From contig CAJXWJ010000001.1 in the NCBI GenBank assembly GCA_913062925.1, positions 1-64,000 on the forward strand: 64,000 nucleotides of DNA. The letters are read 5' to 3'. The position numbers and the translations under genes were made by a program. This document shows, in pieces, positions 28,277 through 36,105 of this stretch. Position 1 is the first letter of the stretch, and each line of letters starts with the position of its first letter. The notes beneath the pieces were generated by a model. The model saw only the letters and a list, made by a program, of their open reading frames with translations. It had not been told where the DNA came from and did no database searches. This stretch comes from an uncultured Pseudorhodobacter sp. (GTDB taxonomy: Bacteria > Pseudomonadota > Alphaproteobacteria > Rhodobacterales > Rhodobacteraceae).

Positions 28277-29094
28277 TCTTTGCGGCCTGTGACCACATCA
28301 ATATCGGGCGCATCAACGGCTTTCATACCGACGACATGATAGCCTGCATCGACGTGCAAATTCTCGCCCGTGGTGCCCGAGCCGAGATCAGAGAGCAGGT
28401 AAAGCGAGGCCTTGCCGACCTCTTCTTGCGTCACATTGCGGCGCAGGGGCGAGTTCAGCTCGTTCCACTTCATGATATAGCGGAAATCACCGATGCCGCT
28501 GGCGGCAAGGGTTTTGATTGGGCCTGCCGAGATCGCATTGACGCGGATGCCGTCTTTGCCAAGGTCTTCGGCCAGATATTTCACGCTTGCCTCGAGCCCG
28601 GCTTTGGCGATGCCCATGACGTTGTAATGCGGCATCACCTTTTCGGCGCCGTAATAGGTCAGCGTCAGCATCGATCCCCCCTCGGGCATCATCGCTGCCG
28701 CACGTTGGCAGACGGCGGTGAAGGAATAGATCGAGATATCCATCGTCATGCTGAAATTCGCGCGGCTGGTATCGACATAGCGGCCACGCAGCTCGTTTTT
28801 ATCGGAAAAGCCGATGGCATGGACCAGAAAGTCGATCTTACCCCAGGTCTGTGCCAAATGTGCAAACAGCGCGTCGATGCTGTCATCCGAGGCGACATCG
28901 CATTCTACCATTTCGGACATGCCAATCGACTGGATCAGCGGCAGCACACGTTTCTTCAGCGCATCGCCTTGATATGAAAAGGCAATTTCCGCGCCTTGCG
29001 CAGCAAGGGCCTGGGCAATACCCCAAGCGATGGATTTGTCATTCGCAAGGCCCATGATCAGCCCGCGTTTTCCTGCCATAAGTCCGGTTGACAT
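28273..29094 (-). CDS. fabI: Enoyl-[acyl-carrier-protein] reductase (NADH)
   Basis: Reduces trans-2-enoyl-ACP in the last step of each fatty-acid elongation cycle. The 273-residue SDR-type enzyme has the FabI cofactor motif GKRGLIMGLANDKSIAWGIAQALAAQGAE, HAIGFSDKNELRGRYVDTSRANF, and the active-site Tyr-x6-Lys in HYNVMGIAKAGLEASVKYLA. The start at 29094 gives MSTGLMAGKRG; six codons further up are possible. It is divergent from pdxH, 94 bp away. Confidence 0.96.
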   Translation of the reverse strand: MSTGLMAGKRGLIMGLANDKSIAWGIAQALAAQGAEIAFSYQGDALKKRVLPLIQSIGMSEMVECDVASDDSIDALFAHLAQTWGKIDFLVHAIGFSDKNELRGRYVDTSRANFSMTMDISIYSFTAVCQRAAAMMPEGGSMLTLTYYGAEKVMPHYNVMGIAKAGLEASVKYLAEDLGKDGIRVNAISAGPIKTLAASGIGDFRYIMKWNELNSPLRRNVTQEEVGKASLYLLSDLGSGTTGENLHVDAGYHVVGMKAVDAPDIDVVTGRKE

Positions 29095-29188
29095 TCGCTC
29101 TTCCCCGCCCACCCTATTTCATCGAATAGCTGTGTAGGCGAAAGATTTGTCTGCATCAAGGCGCGCCGTGGGCGCAGAAGAGGGAACG

Positions 29189-29791
29189 ATGGACAGAACG
29201 GGCATTTTTGCGGGCGATAGCCCCTTTGAGATTGCGCGGCGCTGGCTGGGCGAGGCGGAAGTCAGCGAGGTCAACGACCCCAATGCGATTGCGCTGGCTT
29301 CGGTGGATGCCGATGGCTTGCCGAATGTGCGCATGGTGCTGTTAAAAGACATCGAACCTGCGGCTTTTGTATTTTACACCAATTATGGCTCTGCCAAAGG
29401 GCAGGAGCTGGACGCAAGCGGCAAGGCGGCTTTTGTGCTGCATTGGAAAAGCCTGCGGCGGCAGATCAGGGTGCGCGGATTGGTGACGCGCGAAGATGGA
29501 GAGGCGGCGGATCTCTACTATCAGTCGCGCAGTTTGACCTCGCGTTTGGGGGCTTGGGCGTCGGAACAATCGCGGCCTTTGGCCTCGCGGGGGAAATTGA
29601 TGGCCGATGTCGCGGCGCTTGGGGTGAAATTTGGCACGAACCCACCGCGGCCGCCATTCTGGGGCGGATACCGCGTTACTCCTTTAGAGGTAGAGTTCTG
29701 GGCCGATGGAGCATACCGCTTACACGATAGATTTCGCTGGTCTCGGCAAGCTATTGAAAATGAATGGAATATTAAAAGGCTAAATCCCTGA
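29189..29791 (+). CDS. pdxH: Pyridoxamine/pyridoxine 5'-phosphate oxidase
   Basis: FMN-dependent oxidation of PNP or PMP to PLP. It has 200 residues with the family marks [65 protein letters not shown]-type (here [13 protein letters not shown]) and [17 protein letters not shown]. It ends with the typical WNIKRLNP. The start at 29189 ([13 protein letters not shown]) is favoured; an upstream ATG at 29147 lacks family similarity. It supplies PLP for several enzymes in this window. Confidence 0.95.
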   Translation: MDRTGIFAGDSPFEIARRWLGEAEVSEVNDPNAIALASVDADGLPNVRMVLLKDIEPAAFVFYTNYGSAKGQELDASGKAAFVLHWKSLRRQIRVRGLVTREDGEAADLYYQSRSLTSRLGAWASEQSRPLASRGKLMADVAALGVKFGTNPPRPPFWGGYRVTPLEVEFWADGAYRLHDRFRWSRQAIENEWNIKRLNP

Positions 29792-29792
29792 T

Positions 29793-29809
29793 TTTCACGA
29801 AGCGTGAAA
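29793..29809. terminator. Short hairpin after pdxH, possible weak terminator
   Basis: TTTCACG-AAG-CGTGAAA, a 7-bp perfect stem beginning 2 nt after the pdxH stop. It lacks a T-run, so termination is doubtful; it could instead be an operator in front of the cold-shock gene. A second dyad (CGCCAA-AA-TTGGCG) lies at about 29815-29828. Confidence 0.4.
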
Positions 29810-29910
29810 TAACACGCCAAAATTGGCGCGCCGTTTGGGGTTGCATCCATTAACCATTTGCCTGCATGACTATGGCTGTTAGGGGCTTAATCTGGGGAAA
29901 TGGTCCTTTT

Positions 29911-30438
29911 ATGACTGATGGGGAAATGGAACTGCAAACATTGCAGGGCCGTGTAAAATGGTTTGATCCTGCAAAGGGTTTTGGCTTTATCGTTTCGGAG
30001 GAACACTCTGGCGATATCCTTTTACACGCAAATGTGTTGCGCAATTTTGGACAGGGCTCGGTTGCCGATGGCGCGGGCATTTTGGTTAAGGTGCAACACA
30101 CAGAACGCGGTGTGCAGGCGGTAGAAGTGCTGCGGATTGACCCGCCAGAAGGCAGCGTGCTGCCGCTTGGCGAGGAAGACCAGCTTGCGACACCCGAAGA
30201 GATTGCCGCTTTGGCGCTGGAACCTGCCCGCGTCAAATGGTTTGACAAGGGCAAGGGCTTTGGCTTTGCCAATGTTTTTGGTCGACCTGAAGACGTTTTC
30301 GTGCATGTTGAGGTGCTGCGGCATTCTGGATTTGCCGACCTCGATGCGGGCGAAGCGATTTGCCTGCGCATTGTCGAGGGCAAGCGGGGCCGCATGGCGG
30401 TGCAGGTGGTATCATGGGAAACGTCCGTTCGCAAATAG
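29911..30438 (+). CDS. Double cold-shock-domain protein
   Basis: A 175-residue protein with two CspA-type OB folds, a typical alphaproteobacterial fusion. Domain 1 (about 12-75) has GRVKWFDPAKGFGFIV and DILLHANVL. Domain 2 (about 105-170) has ARVKWFDKGKGFGFANVFG and DVFVHVEVLR. These contain the RNP1 and RNP2 nucleic-acid-binding aromatic residues. A linker of about 30 residues is acidic. It probably binds single-stranded nucleic acid as an RNA chaperone. The start at 29911 is one of several possible ATGs (29866, 29926); GGGGAAA lies upstream. Its 3' end overlaps the next gene by 25 nt. Confidence 0.9.
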   Translation: MTDGEMELQTLQGRVKWFDPAKGFGFIVSEEHSGDILLHANVLRNFGQGSVADGAGILVKVQHTERGVQAVEVLRIDPPEGSVLPLGEEDQLATPEEIAALALEPARVKWFDKGKGFGFANVFGRPEDVFVHVEVLRHSGFADLDAGEAICLRIVEGKRGRMAVQVVSWETSVRK

Positions 30439-30896
30439 CTGCGATTTGGCTGATGATGATAAGTGCGGGGGCGGGCCAAGCGGCTTGCGCCCCTGATACG
30501 GTCGAGCTGCGCGGCCCAAGTGGTGTGCAGCGCTTTAGTGTAGAGATCGCCGACACGGCGGCCACACGCTCTAAGGGTTTGATGCTGCGCAAGCACATGC
30601 CCAGTTCATCCGGAATGTTGTTCGTTTATCCCGATCCGACACATGCGGTGTTCTGGATGAAAAACACCCTGATTCCCCTTGATATGATCTTTGCTGATGC
30701 CTCGGGGCTGGTCACGCATGTGCATTCGGATGCAATCGTCGAAGACGAGACGCCGATTGATGGTGGTCGGGATGTCAAATTTGTGTTGGAAATCAATGCT
30801 GGATTGGCGAAACGGCTGGGAATTTCGGCAGGCGCACAGATGCGGTCAGATCAAATTGAAAAAACTTCTGCAATTTGGTCATGTTCTGTCGAGTAG
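30414..30896 (+). CDS. Secreted DUF192 family protein
   Basis: A 160-residue protein with an N-terminal signal peptide (SQIAAIWLMMISAGAGQAACA, cleavage probably after AQAA or GQA, about residue 24). The DUF192 domain follows, with RSKGLMLRKHMPSSSGMLFVY and HAVFWMKNTLIPLDMIFAD and GLVTHVHSDAIVEDETPI. The function of the family is unknown. The ATG lies inside the last codons of the cold-shock gene, which suggests translational coupling. tRNA-Pro follows 42 nt later. Confidence 0.85.
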   Translation: MGNVRSQIAAIWLMMISAGAGQAACAPDTVELRGPSGVQRFSVEIADTAATRSKGLMLRKHMPSSSGMLFVYPDPTHAVFWMKNTLIPLDMIFADASGLVTHVHSDAIVEDETPIDGGRDVKFVLEINAGLAKRLGISAGAQMRSDQIEKTSAIWSCSVE

Positions 30897-30938
30897 CCCC
30901 TTTTCATTTCCGAAATGACGCAGTATCAGAGCCGCAGT

Positions 30939-31015
30939 CGGGGCGTAGCGCAGTCTGGTAGCGCGGCTGCTTTGGGAGCAGTAGGTCGAGAGTTCGAATC
31001 CCTCCGCCCCGACCA
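30939..31015 (+). tRNA. tRNA-Pro (anticodon TGG)
   Basis: A 77-nt cloverleaf. The acceptor stem is CGGGGCG/CGCCCCG with discriminator A and an encoded CCA. The D-arm is GCGCAGTCTGGTAGCGC and the anticodon stem is GCTGC/GCAGT with loop TTTGGGA, giving anticodon TGG. The T-arm loop GTTCGAATC is standard. The first base C1 and pair C1-G72 are usual for bacterial tRNA-Pro. Confidence 0.97.
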
Positions 31016-31089
31016 AAATCTCAAAAATCGTGATGATGACCTTGCACCCTCCGGGGGGCGGGTCATATTTGCGTTATGGGGGCAGCATT

Positions 31090-32499
31090 ATGATCACGTT
31101 TGACAACAGCTATCTGCGCGAACTTCCGGGCAGCTATCTTCGGCTGGCGCCGGATGTGGCGCCTGATCCTAAAGTCTTGGTGCTGAACGCGGATTTGGCG
31201 GCAGAGCTGGGGCTTTCGGTCAGCGATGCGGCGGGGTGGTTTTCGGGGGCACGCCTGCCCGAGGGCGCGGATCCTGCGGCTTTGGCCTATGCGGGGCATC
31301 AGTTTGGCGGGTTTTCGCCGCAGTTGGGGGATGGGCGCGCGCATCTTTTGGGCGAATTTCTGGGGCCTGATGCGCGGCGCTGGGATCTGCAATTGAAAGG
31401 CTCGGGCCGCACGCCGTTTTCGCGCGGTGGCGATGGCAAGGCGGCTTTGGGGCCGATGCTGCGCGAATATCTGATTTCGGAAGCGATGGCGGCTTTGCGC
31501 ATTCCCACCACCCGCAGTTTGGCAGTGGTGACGACGGGCGAGCGGATTTTGCGCGATCAGGGGCTGGTGACAGGGGCGGTGCTGGCGCGGGTTGCGGCAA
31601 GCCATATCCGCGTTGGCAGCTTTCAGTTCTTCTCGGCGCGCGGCGAGGTCGAAAAGCTGCGGGCTTTGATGCACTATACAATGGCGCGGCATTATCCGCA
31701 GGCCGAAGATCCTTTGGCGTTTTTCGCCGCCGTTGCCCAAGCGCAAGCGCGGCTGATCGCGCAGTGGATGGGTGTTGGCTTTGTGCATGGGGTGATGAAC
31801 ACCGACAATATGGCGCTTTCGGGCGAGACGATAGATTACGGCCCCTGCGCCTTTATGGAGGCCTATGCGCCGGGCACAGTGTTTTCCTCGATTGATCGGC
31901 AGGGGCGCTATGCCTATGCCAATCAGCCGCTGATTCTGGGATGGAATCTGGCGCGGCTGCTGGAAACGCTGCTGCCCTTTATTGATGCCGACCCCGAACG
32001 CGCGCTGGATCTGGCGAATGCGGCGCTTGAGGGCATTGCAGGCACTTACCGCGTCGCGTTTCTGGCGGTGATGCGCGAAAAGCTGGGCCTTGCCGGCGAG
32101 GCTGCGGGCGATGGCAGTTTGATCGACGATTTTCTGACTGCAATCGAGGGCGTGGACTGGACGCTGGCGCATCGGCGTTTGGCGGCGGCTGTGACGGATG
32201 AGGCGGGGTATCTGGCGTTGTTTGATAATAGGGCTGCGATCACGGCTTGGCTGCCGCGTTGGCGCGCGCGGCTGCGCGCGGATGCGGCAGAGGCACTGCT
32301 TGCGGTCAATCCGGCGGTGATTGTGCGCAATCATCTGGTCGAGGCGGCCTTGCAGGCGGCAGAGGCGGGTGATTTGAGCGATTTCAACGCGCTTTTGGCC
32401 GCCGTGCGCGACCCCTTTGGGCCCGAGGCGGGGCGGGAGGGATTTGTTCTGCCCAGCCCCAAGGGCGCTGCTGACTATGTAACCTATTGCGGCACTTGA
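31090..32499 (+). CDS. selO: Protein adenylyltransferase SelO (YdiU/UPF0061)
   Basis: A pseudokinase-fold enzyme that transfers AMP to Ser/Thr/Tyr of target proteins, linked to redox stress. The 469 residues have the family core AYAGHQFGGFSPQLGDGRAHLLGE, LQLKGSGRTPFSRGGDGKAALGPMLREYLISEAM (nucleotide-binding Lys and Arg), FVHGVMNTDNMALSGETIDYGPCAFMEAY (metal-binding Asn/Asp) and a C-terminal helical region. It lacks the C-terminal Cys-Ser-Ser motif seen in many SelO proteins; it ends YCGT. The start at 31090 (MITFDNSYLREL) is favoured over 31030. Confidence 0.93.
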   Translation: MITFDNSYLRELPGSYLRLAPDVAPDPKVLVLNADLAAELGLSVSDAAGWFSGARLPEGADPAALAYAGHQFGGFSPQLGDGRAHLLGEFLGPDARRWDLQLKGSGRTPFSRGGDGKAALGPMLREYLISEAMAALRIPTTRSLAVVTTGERILRDQGLVTGAVLARVAASHIRVGSFQFFSARGEVEKLRALMHYTMARHYPQAEDPLAFFAAVAQAQARLIAQWMGVGFVHGVMNTDNMALSGETIDYGPCAFMEAYAPGTVFSSIDRQGRYAYANQPLILGWNLARLLETLLPFIDADPERALDLANAALEGIAGTYRVAFLAVMREKLGLAGEAAGDGSLIDDFLTAIEGVDWTLAHRRLAAAVTDEAGYLALFDNRAAITAWLPRWRARLRADAAEALLAVNPAVIVRNHLVEAALQAAEAGDLSDFNALLAAVRDPFGPEAGREGFVLPSPKGAADYVTYCGT

Positions 32500-32541
32500 T
32501 TAAGATTGACGGCGACCGGTCAGAGCGGCTTTACTGCTGCA

Positions 32542-33102
32542 ATGAATGCACGTTCCGAAATCCATGACCGACTCGCCGCTTCACTGCGCGAGGCCCGTAA
32601 AGCCCGCGGGCTGAGTCTTGATGCTGTGGCCAAACTTTCGGGGGTTAGTCGCTCGATGGTCAGCCAGATTGAGCGGGCGGAAAGTTCGCCGACGGTGGCG
32701 ACACTTTGGAACCTGACACAGGCCTTGCAGGTGGATTTCGCAGGGCTTTTGGAAGGGCGCGGCGATGTCGGCATTGAGGTGGTGCGCGCAGGGGCTGCTC
32801 CGGTGATTGGCGGGCGTGGCAAGGGCGTAAGCATTCGGATCTTATCGCCGGCCGAGGCGGTGGGCGATTACGAGGTTTATGATCTGCGCTTTGCTGCCGA
32901 AGGGGTCTTGGACAGTGAGCCCCATACCGCTGGCTGTCGCGAGCATCTGACGGTGATCGAGGGGCAGGTAAGGGTGGTCTCGGGCGAGGAGACGCAGGTC
33001 TTGGCGGTGGGCGATACCGCGCGCTACCGCGCCGATCGTAGCCATTTGATTGCCGCCGAGGGCGGCGCTGCGCGGGCTTTGCTGATTGTTCAGGACAGCT
33101 GA
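32542..33102 (+). CDS. XRE family regulator with C-terminal cupin
   Basis: A 186-residue two-domain regulator. Residues 8-65 form a Cro/C1-type HTH (LREARKARGLSLDAVAKLSGVSRSMVSQIERAESSPTVATLW). Residues 105-183 form a cupin_2 domain with HLTVIEGQVRVVSGEETQVLAVGDTARYRADRSHLI. Such proteins usually sense a small metabolite through the cupin. It stands 137 bp upstream of kbl-tdh in the same direction and is the natural candidate to regulate them; this is inferred. The start at 32542 gives MNARSEI; ATG-less or longer starts at 32506 are possible. Confidence 0.88.
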   Translation: MNARSEIHDRLAASLREARKARGLSLDAVAKLSGVSRSMVSQIERAESSPTVATLWNLTQALQVDFAGLLEGRGDVGIEVVRAGAAPVIGGRGKGVSIRILSPAEAVGDYEVYDLRFAAEGVLDSEPHTAGCREHLTVIEGQVRVVSGEETQVLAVGDTARYRADRSHLIAAEGGAARALLIVQDS

Positions 33103-33110
33103 GGCGTAGG

Positions 33111-33157
33111 GCGGGGGCTGGCCCCCGCGCCCCCAGGATATTTTTACCAAGATGAAA
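33111..33157 (+). repeat. 22-bp interspersed repeat with GC hairpin, copy R3
   Basis: Perfect hairpin GCGGGGGC/GCCCCCGC (33111-33128), then GGATATTT-TTA-CCAAGATGAAA at 33136-33157. It begins 8 nt after the XRE-cupin stop, in the sense direction. The hairpin is not followed directly by a T-run, although the repeat itself contains TATTTTTA. Confidence 0.9.
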
Positions 33158-33168
33158 TCCGTAAGATT

Positions 33169-33192
33169 GGAATTTATTCCGCTATATTGACA
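33169..33192 (+). promoter_or_regulatory. Promoter region of kbl-tdh with inverted repeat
   Basis: GGAAT-TT-ATTCC (33169-33180) is a perfect short inverted repeat directly upstream of a consensus -35 hexamer TTGACA (33187-33192). The -10 box is unclear: TAGGCT at 33208 is only 15 bp away. The repeat is a candidate site for the XRE-cupin protein. Confidence 0.5.
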
Positions 33193-33239
33193 TTTTTTCA
33201 GGCAGGCGTAGGCTCCGCTAAACTGGAGGGTTTTCTGCT

Positions 33240-34433
33240 ATGACAGATGTTGCGGGATTTCTGGCGGATGTGGGCGGGCGGTTGGCGGCGCTTGAGGCCG
33301 AGGGGCTTACAAAGCGCGAGCGGCTGATTGAAGGGGCGCAAGGCGCGCGGCTGCGGATTGGCGGGCGCGAGATGCTGAACCTTTGTGCCAATAATTACCT
33401 TGGCCTTGCGAATGATCCGCGGTTGGTCGCGGCGGCTGGGGCGGCGATGCAAAGCCATGGGTTTGGCATGGCCTCGGTACGGTTCATCTGCGGGACGCAG
33501 GATATTCACCGCAGTTTGGAAGCGCGGATTGCCGGGTTTTTGGGGATGCAGGATGCGATTCTGTTTGCGGCGTGCTTTGACGCCAATGGCGGCGTGTTCG
33601 AGGCCTTGTTGACCGAAGCCGATGCGGTTGTGTCCGATAGTCTGAACCATGCGTCGATCATTGACGGGGTGCGTTTGTGCAAGGCGGCACGCTACCGCTT
33701 TGCCAATAACAATATGGCCGATCTGGAGGCGCAATTGCAGGCGGCGCGGCAGGCGGGGGCGCGGTTTATCTTGATTGCGACGGATGGCGTGTTCTCGATG
33801 GATGGCACAGCGGCCGATCTGGCGGGGATCACCCAGCTGGCCGGGCGCTATGGCGCGGTGACATTGGTGGATGATTGTCATGCGACGGGGTTTGTCGGGC
33901 CGCAGGGGCGGGGTACTGCGGCGGCGGCGGGCGTGCGGGTGGATATTTTGACCGGCACCTTTGGCAAAGCGCTGGGTGGGGCCTTGGGCGGCTATATCGC
34001 TGGGCCGCAGCCGGTAATTGATCTTTTGCGCCAGCGCGCGCGGCCCTATCTGTTTTCCAATGCGCTGCCGCCTGCGGTGGTGGGGGCGGCGCTGGCGGCT
34101 TTCGATATTGTGGAGGGCGCTGATGATCTGCGCGCCAAGCTGGCGAAGAATGCCGCCTATTGGCGGGCGGGGCTGACGGCTTTGGGGTTTGATCTGCTGC
34201 CGGGCAGCCATCCGATTGTGCCGGTTATGATTGGCGATGCCGTTTTGGCGCAAGCGTTTGCGCAGGCGCTGGACCGGCGCGGGATTATGGTCTCGGCCTT
34301 TTTCTTTCCGGTGGTGCCGCGGGGCGCGGCGCGGATCAGAACGCAGATGAGTGCGGGTTTGAGCCGTGCCGATCTGGATTTTGCCTTGGCAGCCTTTGCG
34401 GCGGCAGGCAAAGAACTGGGGGTTTTGGCATGA
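33240..34433 (+). CDS. kbl: 2-amino-3-ketobutyrate CoA ligase (glycine C-acetyltransferase)
   Basis: Splits 2-amino-3-ketobutyrate with CoA into glycine and acetyl-CoA, the second step of threonine breakdown. The 397-residue alpha-oxoamine synthase has [76 protein letters not shown], and the PLP lysine in [27 protein letters not shown] and the tdh neighbour separate it from ALA synthase and BioF. GGAGGG precedes the ATG. It overlaps tdh by 4 nt. Confidence 0.96.
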   Translation: MTDVAGFLADVGGRLAALEAEGLTKRERLIEGAQGARLRIGGREMLNLCANNYLGLANDPRLVAAAGAAMQSHGFGMASVRFICGTQDIHRSLEARIAGFLGMQDAILFAACFDANGGVFEALLTEADAVVSDSLNHASIIDGVRLCKAARYRFANNNMADLEAQLQAARQAGARFILIATDGVFSMDGTAADLAGITQLAGRYGAVTLVDDCHATGFVGPQGRGTAAAAGVRVDILTGTFGKALGGALGGYIAGPQPVIDLLRQRARPYLFSNALPPAVVGAALAAFDIVEGADDLRAKLAKNAAYWRAGLTALGFDLLPGSHPIVPVMIGDAVLAQAFAQALDRRGIMVSAFFFPVVPRGAARIRTQMSAGLSRADLDFALAAFAAAGKELGVLA

Positions 34434-35455
34434 AAGCCTTGGTCAAGGCGCGGCCCCAACAAGGCTTATGGATGCAAGAGCGCAGCATTCCCGAGATCGG
34501 CGCCGAGGATGTGCTGATCCGCATCAAGAAAACCGGCATCTGTGGCACCGATATTCACATCTGGAATTGGGATGAATGGGCGGCGCGCACGGTGCCACTG
34601 GGGCTTATCACCGGCCATGAGTTTGCCGGCGAGATTGTCGAGATCGGCGCGCAGGTGACCGGGCTTGCCATTGGGCAGCGCTGTTCGGGCGAGGGGCATT
34701 TGATTGGCAAGCAAAGTCGGCAATCGCGGGCGGGCAAGTTTCATTTGGACCCTGCCACTCGCGGTATTGGTGTCAATGAGCCCGGCGCTTTTGCCGAATA
34801 TCTGCGCCTGCCGGCCTTTAACGTCGTGGCTTTGCCCGACAGCATCGATGACGATATTGGCGCGATTTTGGACCCGTTGGGCAATGCGGTGCATACGGCG
34901 CTGTCGTTTGATCTGGTGGGCGAGGATGTGCTGATCACGGGCGCTGGGCCGATCGGGATCATGGCGGCTGCGGTGGCGCGGCATGTCGGCGCGCGCCATG
35001 TGGTGATCACCGATATCAACCCCGCGCGGTTGGCCTTGGCGGTCAAGGTCGCGGATGTGACGGCGGTGAATGTGGCGCAAGAGGATCTGCGCGATGTGAT
35101 GGCGCGGCTGAAGATTGTGCAGGGCTTTGATGTGGGCCTAGAGATGTCAGGCAATCAGGCAGCACTTGATCAGATGGTCGAGGCGCTGGTTATGGGCGGG
35201 CGCATTGCCATGCTGGGGATCGGCCCTGGCAAATCGGCGGTGGATTGGAGCCGGATCGTCTTTAAGGCGCTGACCATCAAAGGTGTTTACGGCCGCGAGA
35301 TTTTCGAGACCTGGTATAAGATGATCGCGATGCTGGAAAACGGCTTGGATCTGCGCGGGGTGATCACGCACCGCTTTGGCGTCGACGAATACCAGAAGGG
35401 GTTCGAGGTGATGCGGGCTGGAGCCTCGGGCAAGGTGGTGCTGGACTGGAGCTAG
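34430..35455 (+). CDS. tdh: L-threonine 3-dehydrogenase
   Basis: Oxidises threonine to 2-amino-3-ketobutyrate with NAD+. The 341-residue zinc MDR enzyme has catalytic-zinc residues in [16 protein letters not shown] and [16 protein letters not shown], and the Rossmann loop [34 protein letters not shown]. The usual four-Cys structural zinc loop is replaced: the segment reads [24 protein letters not shown]. This loop has one Cys where typical E. coli-type Tdh has GHCRNCRAGRTHLC, so the structural zinc is probably not bound. It ends in a 4-nt overlap with the convergent Hpt gene. Confidence 0.94.
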   Translation: MKALVKARPQQGLWMQERSIPEIGAEDVLIRIKKTGICGTDIHIWNWDEWAARTVPLGLITGHEFAGEIVEIGAQVTGLAIGQRCSGEGHLIGKQSRQSRAGKFHLDPATRGIGVNEPGAFAEYLRLPAFNVVALPDSIDDDIGAILDPLGNAVHTALSFDLVGEDVLITGAGPIGIMAAAVARHVGARHVVITDINPARLALAVKVADVTAVNVAQEDLRDVMARLKIVQGFDVGLEMSGNQAALDQMVEALVMGGRIAMLGIGPGKSAVDWSRIVFKALTIKGVYGREIFETWYKMIAMLENGLDLRGVITHRFGVDEYQKGFEVMRAGASGKVVLDWS

Positions 35456-35793
35456 GCTGCCGCCTGCCGCTGGCGCAGCAAACCCGTCAGGCCCGCGCGC
35501 AGCGGCGTCAGGGCCGCGACATGCGCCGCAAGACTGCCCGCGTCTTGGGCGTGAACAGCGTCTTGGCAGGCGCGCAGCTTGGCCGCAAGATCGACAAGCC
35601 CCAAGATCGCGGCCCCGCCTGCAACCTTATGCGCCTTTTGCCCGATTTCGGCGCTGGGGCCCTGCGGCAGAAGCGTGGTGATCTGGGCAATCGCCTCGTC
35701 AAGATCGGCAAGCAGGCGTTGGTATTGCACCGTCAGACGGTCGACCCCCAAGAGGTCTTCAAGCTCGGCGATAAGATTATGATCAATCTGCAT
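35452..35793 (-). CDS. Histidine phosphotransfer (Hpt) domain protein
   Basis: A 113-residue single-domain protein. The Hpt signature [13 protein letters not shown] carries His55 as likely phosphate acceptor. It is predicted all-helical, as a four-helix bundle. Small stand-alone Hpt proteins shuttle phosphate between hybrid kinases and response regulators; alphaproteobacterial examples include ChpT-like and small general-stress types. No kinase or response regulator gene lies near it, so the partners are unknown. Confidence 0.82.
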   Translation of the reverse strand: MQIDHNLIAELEDLLGVDRLTVQYQRLLADLDEAIAQITTLLPQGPSAEIGQKAHKVAGGAAILGLVDLAAKLRACQDAVHAQDAGSLAAHVAALTPLRAGLTGLLRQRQAAA

Positions 35794-36105
35794 TATCCAC
35801 GGACCTTTGCAAAAATCGTTTGATTTGAAACTGGCATCCTAGCGTCTTTCTTTTAAGGAGGTGTGACCCTGACGCAGTAAAGCCTACTTCTGCGGCAAGA
35901 AAAGCGGGGGGTCAACGCATGCCTTCAAGCTTTCAGCTTAGGCGGGGCGCAGCAAGCTGCCACCCCATGCGGGCAAAGATCGGCTTCTGCCGACTGCGAC
36001 AAGCCTAGCAGAAAAGCCGGCTGCGCGTGCCATGCAGCGGCATATCCTTGCTATGCTTTGAGATATTTGACGCAGCGTCATGGGCCCCGCGCGCCGGCAT
36101 TGCTG
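35794..36105. other. Intergenic, 312 bp, no gene recognised
   Basis: Lies between the start of the Hpt gene and the stop of the ABC exporter; both are on the minus strand, so it must hold the Hpt promoter. It contains several small GC-rich inverted repeats, for example TCGGC-TTCT-GCCGA near 35989, and the sequence AAGGAGGTGTGACC near 35856 without a credible reading frame after it. I tested it by eye for SRP RNA, tmRNA, 6S RNA and tRNA features and found none. An unannotated small RNA is possible but unsupported. Confidence 0.5.
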
